DNA from: Vibrio rarus
GTDB lineage: Bacteria > Pseudomonadota > Gammaproteobacteria > Enterobacterales > Vibrionaceae
DNA: 64,000 nt
Direction of reading: 5' to 3'
Assembly: GCF_024347075.1 (NCBI RefSeq)
Contig: NZ_AP024900.1
Coordinates: 1,178,001-1,242,000, forward strand
Part shown: positions 44,483-54,077 of the stretch, in pieces
Layout: each line of letters opens with the position of its first letter
How positions within the stretch are numbered: the first letter of the stretch is position 1
The notes under the pieces: model-generated
What the model saw: only the letters and a program-made list of their open reading frames with translations
Told to the model about the DNA's origin: nothing
Databases searched by the model: none
Translations under genes and position numbers: made by a program

Positions 44483-45553
44483 GTGATAAAACATGGAGGC
44501 GGTCTGATTAAGATCGCAAAGGAGTATGCAACGCACCCATCACAGTGGATGGATTTATCCACAGGGGTGAGTCCATTTACTTACCCTCTACAGGAAGTCC
44601 CTGTTTGTGCTTGGAACCAACTGCCACAAACCGATGATGGTTTAGAAGAGGCCGCCAAGCACTATTATCAAGGAAAGAATGAGCCTATTGCCGTTGCTGG
44701 ATCTCAAGGGGCTATTATGTCTTTGCCGGCTACGCTGAGCAAAAAGATGGGACGATGCGGTACCATCTCTTTACCTAGGGTCGGTTATAAAGAGCATCAA
44801 CATGCGTGGTCTCAATTTAGTCAAGGGTCGCTCACTAAAGATGCAGACAATGCAACAAGGTGTGACACAGAAACCCGCCATTGGGAGTTGCTTTATTATT
44901 ATGACTTTCCGTCAGCTCAACAAATAGAAAGCAGCGATGTTGTGCTGATCATCAACCCTAATAATCCTACAGCGAAAAGCGTAAACAAACAACGCCTCAG
45001 CGCCGTTTGCACAGCCATGAGTGACAAAGGCGGTTATCTCATTGTGGATGAAGCGTTTGCCGATTGTACCCCCGAAACCTCACTGTTAAATCCCCATGAA
45101 CATCCACACAGTTTGATCGTACTCAGATCGGTAGGTAAATTTTTTGGTCTGGCAGGGGCTAGAGTAGGATTTGTGTTTGCCTCAGCGGAAATTAAGGGGC
45201 GACTTGAAGAGCAATTGGGACCTTGGACAGTATCGGGTCCTGCTCGCTGGGTGGTGAAAAAAGCCTTGTTAGATACCCATTGGCACGCACAAGCTTTGGC
45301 GCTTATTCAGTCGTCGTCAGCAAGGTTGAACCGTTTGTTACAGCAACACTTTTCCTGCCCGATAGCATTCACCCATCTATTTTGCACGGTTTATCTGCAT
45401 GATGCTGTAACTGTGCATGAGCAGTTATGTCACCAGCACGTGTTGACGCGTCTTTGTGACGAAAAAAATGCCCTTCGCTTCGGTTTACCGGCGAGCGAAT
45501 GTCAATGGCGCAAGCTTGAGTCTGCGCTATGTGCTATCAGCCATTCTCGTTAG
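44483..45553 (+). CDS. cobD: Threonine-phosphate decarboxylase
   Basis: PLP enzyme producing (R)-1-amino-2-propanol phosphate for CbiB. 356 residues, fold type I aminotransferase: KHGGGLIKIAKEY at the N-terminus, LIINPNNPTAK, IVDEAFADCTPE and the PLP Lys in LRSVGKFFGLAGARVGF. The start is GTG 44483, two bases after cbiB, with GGAG 14 bases before it. A longer frame inside cbiB is rejected because the family begins at IKHGG. Followed by a 68-base gap before cbiP. Confidence 0.93.
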   Translation: MIKHGGGLIKIAKEYATHPSQWMDLSTGVSPFTYPLQEVPVCAWNQLPQTDDGLEEAAKHYYQGKNEPIAVAGSQGAIMSLPATLSKKMGRCGTISLPRVGYKEHQHAWSQFSQGSLTKDADNATRCDTETRHWELLYYYDFPSAQQIESSDVVLIINPNNPTAKSVNKQRLSAVCTAMSDKGGYLIVDEAFADCTPETSLLNPHEHPHSLIVLRSVGKFFGLAGARVGFVFASAEIKGRLEEQLGPWTVSGPARWVVKKALLDTHWHAQALALIQSSSARLNRLLQQHFSCPIAFTHLFCTVYLHDAVTVHEQLCHQHVLTRLCDEKNALRFGLPASECQWRKLESALCAISHSR

Positions 45554-45621
45554 GCTAACTAATGCCGGTGTAAACCCAATATATCTAAGTCATCATAATT
45601 CGGATTCTAAGGGATAGTAAA

Positions 45622-47088
45622 ATGCAGTCCAGTAGCAAAGCATTAATGGTACAAGGGACGACCTCAGACGCAGGAAAAAGCGTTTTGGTAGCAGGTCTTT
45701 GTCGCGTGCTAGCCAATAAAGGGATAAAAGTGGCCCCTTTTAAATCACAAAATATGGCACTTAACAGTGCCGTGACTATCGACGGGGGGGAAATTGGTCG
45801 TGCCCAAGCGGCGCAAGCTTATGCGTGTGGCATAGAAGCCACCACCGATATGAACCCGGTACTCCTTAAGCCTAATTCTGATACCGGTGCGCAGGTTATT
45901 GTGCAAGGTAAAGTGCTCACCGATATGGACGCTAAGGGCTACCATAGTTATAAACCGACCGTAATGCCTTATGTCATGGAGTCCTTTTCTCGACTGCAAA
46001 GTCACTATCAATCCATTATGGTTGAAGGGGCCGGTAGTCCTGCGGAAATCAACCTACGTGAGCACGATATTGCCAATATGGGCTTTGCCGAAAAGGCGGA
46101 TATTCCTGTCATTATTGTGGCGGATATCGACCGTGGTGGCGTTTTTGCACACTTGTATGGCACTTTGGCATTACTCTCTCAATCTGAGCAGGATCGCGTC
46201 GTCGGTTTTGTGATTAATCGCTTTAGAGGGGATATTGCACTTCTTGAAAGTGGTTTGGATTGGCTAGAAGAAAAAACAGGCAAGCCAGTGATTGGCGTAT
46301 TGCCTTATTTACATGGGCTGATGTTAGAAGCGGAAGACGCTATTGATGTGAGTCAGTTAAACAGTGATGAAGTGCAACTTAAAGTGGTTGTCCCCGTATT
46401 ACGACGCATCAGTAACCATACTGACTTTGATCCGCTGCGAATGCACCCTAATGTGGATCTGGTGTTTGTAGGTAAGAATCAACCGTTACCTGCCGCCGAT
46501 CTTATTATTATTCCAGGATCTAAAAGTGTTCGTAGCGATCTCGCCTACTTAAGAGAGCAGGGTTGGGATAAACAGATTGAACGCCACCTCAGATTTGGCG
46601 GCAAAGTGATGGGGATTTGTGGCGGTTACCAAATGTTAGGTGAAGGCATTGCCGATCCGCTTGGCATTGAAGGTGAGGCAGGGCAGAGCAAGGGATTAGG
46701 CTTGTTACCTTTGCATACTGAGATCAAAGACGTCAAACAGCTTAAACAGGCTAAAGGCACATTAACGCTTCCTGGACAACACGGCGTTGAGGTATTTGGC
46801 TATGAAATTCACGCGGGAGAAACCACCGGTGTCAGTCAAGATGCGCCACTGACCTTAAATGGGTTAAAAGACGGTGCCATTGGATGTGATGACCAAGTAT
46901 TTGGTACCTATCTGCATGGTATCTTTGAAGCACCGCAAGCTTGCGCGGCGATACTGAGTTGGGCGGGATTACAACAGGCCAAAGGTTATGACTTTGCTCA
47001 GATGAGAGAAGAGAGCATCAGTAGGGTGGCCGATGCCATTGAACAACATTTGGATTTAAAAACATTGTGGCCAGATCTGGATATTTAG
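45622..47088 (+). CDS. cbiP: Cobyric acid synthase
   Basis: Glutamine- and ATP-dependent amidation of four side chains of adenosylcobyrinate diamide. 488 residues: P-loop-like [49 protein letters not shown], then a class I amidotransferase domain with the nucleophile in [13 protein letters not shown] and the catalytic His in GTYLHGIFE. Start ATG 45622 after AAGGGATAG. A small spacer upstream has no terminator. Confidence 0.96.
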   Translation: MQSSSKALMVQGTTSDAGKSVLVAGLCRVLANKGIKVAPFKSQNMALNSAVTIDGGEIGRAQAAQAYACGIEATTDMNPVLLKPNSDTGAQVIVQGKVLTDMDAKGYHSYKPTVMPYVMESFSRLQSHYQSIMVEGAGSPAEINLREHDIANMGFAEKADIPVIIVADIDRGGVFAHLYGTLALLSQSEQDRVVGFVINRFRGDIALLESGLDWLEEKTGKPVIGVLPYLHGLMLEAEDAIDVSQLNSDEVQLKVVVPVLRRISNHTDFDPLRMHPNVDLVFVGKNQPLPAADLIIIPGSKSVRSDLAYLREQGWDKQIERHLRFGGKVMGICGGYQMLGEGIADPLGIEGEAGQSKGLGLLPLHTEIKDVKQLKQAKGTLTLPGQHGVEVFGYEIHAGETTGVSQDAPLTLNGLKDGAIGCDDQVFGTYLHGIFEAPQACAAILSWAGLQQAKGYDFAQMREESISRVADAIEQHLDLKTLWPDLDI

Positions 47089-47101
47089 GGAGCACAAGTA
47101 A

Positions 47102-48460
47102 GTGAATATCATAAAAGAGTCGTGTCCAGCGTTAGTGGTTGCCGCTCCTAGTTCGGGCAGTGGCAAAACGACGGTAGTGGCAGCTATTGCTCGTCATTTT
47201 ACGAATCAAGGAAAAAAGGTACGGGTGTTTAAAACTGGCCCTGACTTTATCGATCCTAACTTTCTTGCCTTTGCCTCAAAGCAGCCTGTGTATCAGTTGG
47301 ATTTTTGGATGTGTGGTGAAGCGCACTGCAAACAATTAGTGGCCGAGGCGGCCAAAGAGGCCGATTTAATTTTAATTGAAGGGGTTATGGGGATGTTTGA
47401 TGGGAAGTGCTCCAGTGCGGATATTGCCGCGACATTGGGCATTCCTGTTATGGCTGTCATTGATGCCGGTGCAATGGCGCAAACCTTTGGCGCTATCGCT
47501 CATGGCTTGGCCTATTTTCGTGATGATATTGACATGTTTGGTGTGTTTGCCAATCGGGTTGGCTCACCGGGGCATGGGCAGATGTTGCAAGAGTCGTTAG
47601 GCAAACCGCTACAATTTTGTGGTTATCTTGCAAAAAATAGTGGGTTAACTTTGCCGGAAAGGCACTTAGGTTTAGTTCAGGCGCAGGAGTTAGACGATCT
47701 TGATAAAAGGTTGGATCTTGCAGCGGAACTCATTGCCAGTACAGCCCAGATCCCATTGCCCCCTGCGGTAGAGTTTACCGCGACGGTGAATCCCCCCCTT
47801 AAACAGGCGCTGCTCCATACCACCATTGCCATTGCTCGAGATACGGCGTTCAGCTTTATTTATCAGGCTAACCTTGATTGTTTGCATGAATTAGGGGCCC
47901 GCTTGCGGTTCTTTTCTCCCTTAAAGGGCGAGCCTGTTCCACTTTGCGATGCCTTGTATCTTCCGGGAGGGTATCCGGAGTTATATTTAGATAACCTATC
48001 CGCTAATCACAGCTTAAAAGTGCAGATTAAAGCGCATATTGATGCCGATAAACCGGTAGTGGCCGAGTGCGGTGGCATGCTCTACCTAAATCACACACTC
48101 ACGGATTTACAGGGAAAGTCTGCCACCATGTGCGGTGTGCTTGATGCTCACTCACAGATGCAACCGTCATTGGCGGCATTGGGCTTAGTGGAAGGAGAAT
48201 TGGCTCACGGCAGTAAGTTACGCGGTCACACATTCCATTACTCTAAAACAGAATCGCAACAGCCAACGTTATGTACACCCGTATCACAGTACGGTCGAGA
48301 GAGTGATCCTGTGTGGCTGCATAATAAAGTGGTTGCCTCTTATATCCACTGGTATTTCCCATATAACCCAGCGCTGGTGGCGCAGATGTTTAAAGGGGAA
48401 CTAGAAGCGCACTCTTTGGCAAATCAGCGTCAATATAACAGGGCAGGAGAGGAGATGTGA
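47102..48460 (+). CDS. cbiA: Cobyrinate a,c-diamide synthase
   Basis: Amidates side chains a and c of cobyrinate. 452 residues: P-loop APSSGSGKTTVVAAI, FKTGPDFIDPNFLA, EGVMGMFDGK, and a C-terminal amidotransferase domain with the nucleophilic Cys in VVAECGGMLYL. Start GTG 47102 with GGGAGCAC. It overlaps cobC by 4 bases (GTGA). The anaerobic order, with cobalt inserted early, fits CbiA rather than CobB. Confidence 0.96.
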   Translation: MNIIKESCPALVVAAPSSGSGKTTVVAAIARHFTNQGKKVRVFKTGPDFIDPNFLAFASKQPVYQLDFWMCGEAHCKQLVAEAAKEADLILIEGVMGMFDGKCSSADIAATLGIPVMAVIDAGAMAQTFGAIAHGLAYFRDDIDMFGVFANRVGSPGHGQMLQESLGKPLQFCGYLAKNSGLTLPERHLGLVQAQELDDLDKRLDLAAELIASTAQIPLPPAVEFTATVNPPLKQALLHTTIAIARDTAFSFIYQANLDCLHELGARLRFFSPLKGEPVPLCDALYLPGGYPELYLDNLSANHSLKVQIKAHIDADKPVVAECGGMLYLNHTLTDLQGKSATMCGVLDAHSQMQPSLAALGLVEGELAHGSKLRGHTFHYSKTESQQPTLCTPVSQYGRESDPVWLHNKVVASYIHWYFPYNPALVAQMFKGELEAHSLANQRQYNRAGEEM

Positions 48461-49068
48461 GGTTAATACTGCTCCGTCACGGACAAACGCAGTGGAACCG
48501 AGAAAATAGAATACATGGCTGGGGAAACAGTGATTTAACTCCTAGCGCCATCCGCCAACTCAAGCAATGGATCCCCCCCACACTGCGTAATCCTATCGTG
48601 TATGCTAGTGACTTAGGGCGAGCTAAGCAGACAGCGTCGATCATTGCCGAGAAAATAGGCACTGAGTTCACTTTAGATGCGCGATTACGGGAGCGTCAGT
48701 TTGGTGTTCTGCAAGGGCGGGTGATTGACCAAGACCGCCCTTTAGCAAAGGCGTGGCATCTTTATCATCATCGCTATTTGAGCAAAACAGGCCAACAATT
48801 TGGCTTTGAATGTGAATGGGATTTTGAACGGCGTATTGGCGATTTTTTCTCGGATTTAAATAAAAGTTTTGCTCACTTAAATGACAACACCGCACGTGCT
48901 GATATTGTTATTATTTCTCATGGAGAGTGGATAAGGGCGGCGATCAATCTGTTGCAGGGAAGGCCTTCATGGCATGAAGGGCAAGGTATCACTAGCAATA
49001 AACGTGTTAATTGGCTGTCAGTCAATTATGATGTGAGTCACTCACTTCACAGCAATAGCCGCTGCTAA
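48457..49068 (+). CDS. cobC: Alpha-ribazole phosphatase / histidine phosphatase
   Basis: Phosphoglycerate-mutase-like phosphatase for the nucleotide loop. 203 residues: RLILLRHGQTQWN with the phospho-acceptor His, RERQFGVLQGR, and IVIISHGEWIRAAIN with the second His. Start GTG 48457, overlapping cbiA. It is the last gene of the cbi run; no terminator is visible before the convergent pseudouridine synthase, which ends one base later. Confidence 0.88.
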   Translation: MRLILLRHGQTQWNRENRIHGWGNSDLTPSAIRQLKQWIPPTLRNPIVYASDLGRAKQTASIIAEKIGTEFTLDARLRERQFGVLQGRVIDQDRPLAKAWHLYHHRYLSKTGQQFGFECEWDFERRIGDFFSDLNKSFAHLNDNTARADIVIISHGEWIRAAINLLQGRPSWHEGQGITSNKRVNWLSVNYDVSHSLHSNSRC

Positions 49069-49069
49069 A

Positions 49070-49801
49070 TCAAAACGGGCTTGGGCTATGTCCATGTACG
49101 GGCTCACCTGTGGTTGGGTGGGTAAAGTAAATATCGCTGGCATGCAGCATAAGACGTGGCGAGAGATCTTGCCACTGTGGCGTGTTATACAGATCACAGC
49201 CTAAAATAGGGTGGCCAAACTCAAGGCTATGAATGCGCAATTGATGGGTACGCCCGGTCACAGGGGTGAATTGCACTAAGGTTCTCGGAGGATTAGACAA
49301 TCGCTCTATCACCCGATACTCACTAAGGGCGTTTTTGCCTGTGCGGTGACAAATTTTTACTCGTGGAAATAACGCCTTATCTTTAGCTATCGGCGCTGAG
49401 AAGTGTCCACTGTCTGCTGCCACCCAACCCCCTAACATCGCTAAGTAACGTTTTTGTACTGCTCGTGTTTGAAACTGCTGATTAAGGTTTTTACAGGCAG
49501 CGCTATTGAGCCCCACCACCATAATCCCTGAAGTGCCTAAATCCAGTCGATGGGGTAATTTCGCATCCGCAAAAATCCCGGTGCCGTTATGGCTTTGATT
49601 CGCCTCTTGCCCATGAAGTAAGCGGTAGTGGACGGAATCCCAGTTGAGTGGGTTTTTACCCGATAGAGTGAATAACCCACTGGGTTTATTAATTAATAAA
49701 ATAGCATCGTCTTGGTAGAGGATATCGACGCTTTCATGGCATACAGGGGCGACAAAATGGTCAATGATGTCACTGGTGGAAGGTGGGGCAGGTTGAGACA
49801 T
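49070..49801 (-). CDS. RluA-family pseudouridine synthase
   Basis: Isomerises uridine in rRNA or tRNA. 243 residues from ATG 49801 (MSQPAPPS), preceded by AAGGTC; a longer frame is rejected. VDILYQDDAILLINKPSGL, the catalytic Asp motif PHRLDLGTSGIMVVGL, KRYLAMLGGW and FTPVTGRTHQLRIHSLEFGHPILG are typical. No S4 domain. The target site cannot be told from sequence. It converges with cobC, with one base between stop codons. Confidence 0.9.
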   Translation of the reverse strand: MSQPAPPSTSDIIDHFVAPVCHESVDILYQDDAILLINKPSGLFTLSGKNPLNWDSVHYRLLHGQEANQSHNGTGIFADAKLPHRLDLGTSGIMVVGLNSAACKNLNQQFQTRAVQKRYLAMLGGWVAADSGHFSAPIAKDKALFPRVKICHRTGKNALSEYRVIERLSNPPRTLVQFTPVTGRTHQLRIHSLEFGHPILGCDLYNTPQWQDLSPRLMLHASDIYFTHPTTGEPVHGHSPSPF

Positions 49802-49864
49802 TATTGACCTTGATAGTGAGTAGGTAGCGCGGATTTTAATGGCAATAATAGGGGGGACGTTGCC

Positions 49865-49888
49865 AATAAACAATACGTATTGTTTATT
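49865..49888. repeat. Perfect 24-bp palindrome
   Basis: AATAAACAATAC followed by its exact complement. It lies upstream of the pseudouridine synthase start (64 bases away) and just beyond the gcvR terminator. Could be an operator or a second hairpin. Confidence 0.6.
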
Positions 49889-49893
49889 GAGAT

Positions 49894-49920
49894 AAAAAAA
49901 GCTCACCGAGAGGTGAGCTT
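49894..49920 (-). terminator. Terminator after gcvR
   Basis: On the minus strand AAGCTCACC-TCTC-GGTGAGCTT followed by T5-7. Confidence 0.88.
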
Positions 49921-49969
49921 ACTAAATAGAATGAGAGTTGGGTTAATTCACCTCAACTAACGTTGCCTT

Positions 49970-50485
49970 TCAAGCTTCGACAACAACTTTAGTATCTGAG
50001 CTGAGTAGCTCAAGTTCATGAGTCACGTCTTCAATATTTAAGCCCGCTGGAAGTTTTAATGCCATCTCTGCGGTAAATAGGCTTGAGCTTACGCCGTTAC
50101 CACCACCGGCGATGAATACGCGATGACAATCCATATCCAAAATGTTGACGCCTTGAGTATCTAGGATTTGTGTGATTTCGTTAACGATACCCGCTCTGTC
50201 ATTTGAATTAACGCGAACGCTGACAATGGCCCCTTTGTCATGTAAAGAAGCATCAGTACTAGTGAATTGGCAAACAAGATTTTCAGTTTTTAAAAATTCA
50301 TTTTTTACGGAATCTTCACTATTTGCTGGTACGTCAATTTTGATTACGCCAGCCACTTGTTGGTCGATAAAGTTCACTTTACTGCTTAACCACTTACCGC
50401 CATTTTCATGGGTCATTGCAGAAAGGCGTTTAATCGTCGATGGTGACGCTGTGCCAATAAAGTTTACGATAAATGTTGTATGCAT
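49970..50485 (-). CDS. gcvR: Glycine cleavage repressor-like protein with two ACT domains
   Basis: 171 residues made of two ACT-like domains: about 3-75 (TTFIVNFIGTASPSTIKRLS) and about 88-165 (VSVRVNSNDRAGIVNEITQ). This is the GcvR layout; GcvR senses glycine and holds GcvA in repression in E. coli. Start ATG 50485. It is divergent from fabV with a 270-base spacer. It could also be a GcvR-like paralogue with another amino-acid ligand. Confidence 0.75.
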   Translation of the reverse strand: MHTTFIVNFIGTASPSTIKRLSAMTHENGGKWLSSKVNFIDQQVAGVIKIDVPANSEDSVKNEFLKTENLVCQFTSTDASLHDKGAIVSVRVNSNDRAGIVNEITQILDTQGVNILDMDCHRVFIAGGGNGVSSSLFTAEMALKLPAGLNIEDVTHELELLSSDTKVVVEA

Positions 50486-50755
50486 AGTGTCTCACTCCGT
50501 AGTTTTGATAAGTGTATGAATATCAGAACTAATTAATTATTACATCTAGTTTAGAAAACAAACATTATACTTGCATGATATTGGTCAAGAATTTGAGATA
50601 TCCGATGGTTTCTGTATGAGAACTTAGATCTATATTTTAATAAAATCGCTCATAAGTGCTCCAACCACTGGTTAATATGTGAGGATCTTCTATAAATAGG
50701 ATGAGATTTTTCAAAGAACCTTTTATGCTACGGGGGTTTATTTAAGGAAGTGAAT

Positions 50756-51958
50756 ATGATCATAAAACCTCGAATTCGTGGATTTATCTGTACCACAACA
50801 CACCCAGTGGGCTGTGAAGCTAATGTAAAACAACAAATCGCTTACACTAAAGCACAAGGACCGATTGCCAATGCACCGAAACGTGTATTAGTGGTGGGCT
50901 CTTCAAGTGGCTATGGCTTATCTTCTCGTATTGCCGCAGCCTTTGGTGGCGGTGCGTCGACTATCGGTGTTTTCTTCGAGAAAGCAGGAACGGAAAAGAA
51001 ACCGGGTACTGCAGGTTTCTATAATGCGGCGGCATTTGACAAGTTAGCACACGAAGAAGGCTTGTACGCTAAGAGCTTAAATGGCGATGCGTTTTCTAAT
51101 GAAGCAAAACAAAAAGCCATTGACCTTATCAAAGAGGATCTAGGCCAAATTGATATGGTGGTGTACTCACTGGCTTCTCCAGTGCGTAAATTGCCAGAAA
51201 CTGGCGAGTTGATTCGTTCCGCACTCAAACCTATCGGCAATACTTACACTTCTACTGCGGTTGATACCAATAAAGACCAAATTATCGAAGCCAGCATTGA
51301 ACCTGCAACGGAGCAAGAAATTGCCGATACAGTGACGGTGATGGGTGGCGAAGATTGGGAACTATGGATCAATGCACTTTCTGAAGCTGGCGTTTTAGCC
51401 GATGGCTGCAAGACGGTTGCATACAGCTACATTGGTACTGAGCTGACATGGCCAATCTATTGGGATGGTGCTCTAGGCCGTGCCAAAATGGACTTGGATC
51501 GTGCCGCAACGGCATTGAATGAGAAACTGTCTGCAACAGGCGGTAGTGCAAACGTTGCGGTACTTAAATCCGTGGTCACTCAAGCCAGCTCTGCGATCCC
51601 TGTGATGCCTCTTTATATCGCGATGGTATTCAAGAAAATGCGTGAAGAAGGTGTACACGAAGGTTGTATGCAGCAAATCTTCCGTATGTTCAGCGAGCGC
51701 TTATATAAAGCCGATGGTAGCGCAGCTGAAGTGGATGAGAGCAATCGCCTACGTCTTGATGACTGGGAACTGCGTGAAGACATTCAACAACATTGTCGTG
51801 ATCTTTGGCCACAAATCACCTCTGAAAACATCAGAGATTTGACCGATTATCAAGAATACAAAGATGAGTTCTTAAGCCTGTTCGGTTTTGGTCTTGAAGG
51901 TATTGATTACAGCGCTGATGTTGATACGTTAGTTGACTTTGATGTGATTGATATTTAA
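50756..51958 (+). CDS. fabV: Trans-2-enoyl-ACP reductase FabV
   Basis: NADH-dependent enoyl-ACP reductase that replaces FabI in Vibrio and gives low triclosan sensitivity. 400 residues from ATG 50756 ([10 protein letters not shown]), with AAGGAAG. Rossmann motif [31 protein letters not shown], and the active-site Tyr-x8-Lys in [15 protein letters not shown] two codons earlier is less likely. A terminator follows at 52022. Confidence 0.96.
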   Translation: MIIKPRIRGFICTTTHPVGCEANVKQQIAYTKAQGPIANAPKRVLVVGSSSGYGLSSRIAAAFGGGASTIGVFFEKAGTEKKPGTAGFYNAAAFDKLAHEEGLYAKSLNGDAFSNEAKQKAIDLIKEDLGQIDMVVYSLASPVRKLPETGELIRSALKPIGNTYTSTAVDTNKDQIIEASIEPATEQEIADTVTVMGGEDWELWINALSEAGVLADGCKTVAYSYIGTELTWPIYWDGALGRAKMDLDRAATALNEKLSATGGSANVAVLKSVVTQASSAIPVMPLYIAMVFKKMREEGVHEGCMQQIFRMFSERLYKADGSAAEVDESNRLRLDDWELREDIQQHCRDLWPQITSENIRDLTDYQEYKDEFLSLFGFGLEGIDYSADVDTLVDFDVIDI

Positions 51959-52021
51959 TCACATCATAGGGTTCGCTGTATTTAATCTACAGCGACATAC
52001 CATTGTTACATTCAGTGGGAT

Positions 52022-52058
52022 AAAGCCAATAGTTGGGTGACCAACCGTTGGCTTTTTT
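52022..52058 (+). terminator. Terminator after fabV
   Basis: AAAGCCAA/TTGGCTTT with an inner GTTGG-GTGA-CCAAC hairpin, followed by T6. Confidence 0.85.
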
Positions 52059-52105
52059 ACATGTGACAAGCACTGTGGAATGTCATAAATAAAAAAGCCC
52101 TTATA

Positions 52106-52266
52106 ATACCAACCGTACTAAATAACGGGTCATTCTAGCTTGTTAAAACACTCGATACCTGCGTTAGAATTTTTGAATGTAGAGTATCTACTTATCGAAA
52201 AATTCTGCCTTGTTTACGAGCATTTTTCCTGCGCTATTTCTGACCACGATCTTAGTGTGATTGGTT
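52106..52266. repeat. Dispersed 160-bp element with inverted ends, full copy B
   Basis: Begins ATACCAACCGTACTAAATAA and ends with a sequence whose complement resembles that start (TTAGTGTGATTGGT). Same layout and many shared blocks with 59443-59602 (CATTCTAGC, GTTAAA, CTACTTATC, TTTTTCCTGCG-type block, TATTTCTGACCAC). It codes for nothing. It lies between the convergent fabV and grxA. Confidence 0.8.
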
Positions 52267-52302
52267 TAAAAAGGGCACAGTAATTCACTGAACGAATACG
52301 CC

Positions 52303-52566
52303 TTATGCGTATAGATCTAGGTTTGCTTTAGCGTATGCTTCAAATTCAGTGCAGCCACCAACGTGTTCTTGGTCAACGAAAATTTGAGGTACTGTCTCAA
52401 CAGGCTTACCGACTGTTTTTTCTAAATCCGCTTTAGAAATGCCTTCCGCGTGAATATCAACATAACGGTAGTTAAAGTCTTCACGTTTTTCTTTTAGCTC
52501 ATCAGCAATTTCTTTTGCACGAACACAGTATGGGCAACCAGGGCGACCAAAAATAACAACAAACAT
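52303..52566 (-). CDS. grxA: Glutaredoxin 1-type GrxA
   Basis: 87-residue dithiol glutaredoxin: active site GCPYC (C11, C14), ETVPQIFVD cis-Pro loop and VGGCTEFEAY. Reduces ribonucleotide reductase and other disulfides with glutathione. ATG 52566 with AAAAGGAG upstream. The end of the gene is next to the repeat element. Confidence 0.95.
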   Translation of the reverse strand: MFVVIFGRPGCPYCVRAKEIADELKEKREDFNYRYVDIHAEGISKADLEKTVGKPVETVPQIFVDQEHVGGCTEFEAYAKANLDLYA

Positions 52567-52822
52567 AACATTCTCCTTTTTGAGTTCCTAAAACTATGCC
52601 TTAACCCTAACCCGAAATAAAGCACAAATTAACTGTTGTTGTGATAGGCGTAGACTATCAATATTATTTGCTGTCCAATTGAGCAAAAACTGCTAGAAAA
52701 TAGACCGATAGTCGAGAAATAATCTAAACTAAACTGAGTGGCATCGACTGATTGATTTAATAAAATCAACAAATTAGATGAGCACTGGTAGCAAGCCCTT
52801 GCAACTAACAAAGGATGTTAAT

Positions 52823-54016
52823 ATGTTTCATTTTATGACGACATCAAAGATTGTCTTTGGAGAAGGCGCCCTACAATCATCACTCTCAATTCTGAACCAG
52901 TTTGGTTACAGTGTGTTATTGGTGACAGGCAAAGACCGCTCTCGCGCACACACCATCATAGAGTACTTGAAATCTCAATCTATTCGTTATCAACACATTT
53001 CGGTTACTTCTGAACCCACCATTGCCATGGTGGAAGAGTCGGCCATTGTCGCGCGCAGGTTTAAGCCTGACGTGGTGGTTGCCATGGGCGGTGGTAGTGT
53101 GATTGATATGGGTAAAGCCTTAGCCGCCATGACGACCAATTTTGGCGATCTTTATGATTATGTGGAAGTAGTAGGTAGAAATGTGCCGATCAAATCGCCC
53201 CCTTTACCTATGATTGCGATCCCTACCACGGCCAGTACCGGCGCAGAAGCCACGAAAAATGCGGTGATTAAATCGGGGCAGGATAGAGTAAAAGTGAGCT
53301 TACGCCACCCGCAAATGTTACCCGATGTGGCTATTGTTGATCCAACCCTGACTTACGGGACTGATGTGCAAACCTCCGGCCGAGGCGCAATGGATGCCTT
53401 TACACACCTGATGGAGGCGTATGTGTGTGGTGAACCCAATCCACTGACCGATATGATTTGTGAAGAAGGTTTGCGTCGCATTGCCCGTTCTGTGGTGCCC
53501 GCCTGTGTGTATGATAATCCACGTGCCCGCAGTGATCTTTCATTTGCAGCTTTATTAGGTGGCATGGCCATTAGTAATGCCAAACTCGGAGCCGCGCATG
53601 GCTTGGCGTCGGCATTAGGGGGCAAAATCCCAGCGCCACACGGGGTAATCACCGCACGGCTTGCCCCATTTGTCATGGCTGCCAATTCTAAGATGGCCCT
53701 ACATTGTGGACGCACAGATTTATTGACCCGTTATAAAAAGGTCTCAGAACTTATTACCGGAGACCCTAGTGCGCAAATAGAAGAGGGCATAGCATGGGTG
53801 TCACATACCATAGAGCAACTGCACATTCCCAGTTTATCGCGCTACGGATTGAGTCACCTCTCTTTTGCCGAAATTGCACAAGATGCATTGCAATCGGTGG
53901 CGATGAAAGGAAATTCATTGCCTCTGAGTCAAGACGTACTGATGGAAATTCTTAGCCAAGTTGGCAGTGGTCATCAGCAACAAGAGAAGAGAGATGATCT
54001 TTCTGAGATGGTATAG
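52823..54016 (+). CDS. Iron-containing alcohol dehydrogenase
   Basis: 397-residue group III dehydrogenase. VVAMGGGSVIDMGKALA (NAD-binding), IPTTASTGAEATKNAV, and the metal-ligand region AMDAFTHLMEAY with GAAHGLASALG and PHGVITA. Start ATG 52823 with AAAGGATG; the longer frame is not needed. Substrate unknown. It converges with hexR. Confidence 0.9.
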   Translation: MFHFMTTSKIVFGEGALQSSLSILNQFGYSVLLVTGKDRSRAHTIIEYLKSQSIRYQHISVTSEPTIAMVEESAIVARRFKPDVVVAMGGGSVIDMGKALAAMTTNFGDLYDYVEVVGRNVPIKSPPLPMIAIPTTASTGAEATKNAVIKSGQDRVKVSLRHPQMLPDVAIVDPTLTYGTDVQTSGRGAMDAFTHLMEAYVCGEPNPLTDMICEEGLRRIARSVVPACVYDNPRARSDLSFAALLGGMAISNAKLGAAHGLASALGGKIPAPHGVITARLAPFVMAANSKMALHCGRTDLLTRYKKVSELITGDPSAQIEEGIAWVSHTIEQLHIPSLSRYGLSHLSFAEIAQDALQSVAMKGNSLPLSQDVLMEILSQVGSGHQQQEKRDDLSEMV

Positions 54017-54030
54017 AAGAAGATAAAAAT

Positions 54031-54052
54031 AGGGCTATGGTAATCTAGCCCT
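54031..54052. terminator. Short hairpin between convergent genes
   Basis: AGGGCTA/TAGCCCT with an 8-base loop; AT-rich on both sides. Likely serves both the dehydrogenase and hexR transcripts. Confidence 0.5.
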
Positions 54053-54077
54053 ATAAATATAATATGAATGTGGTGGT

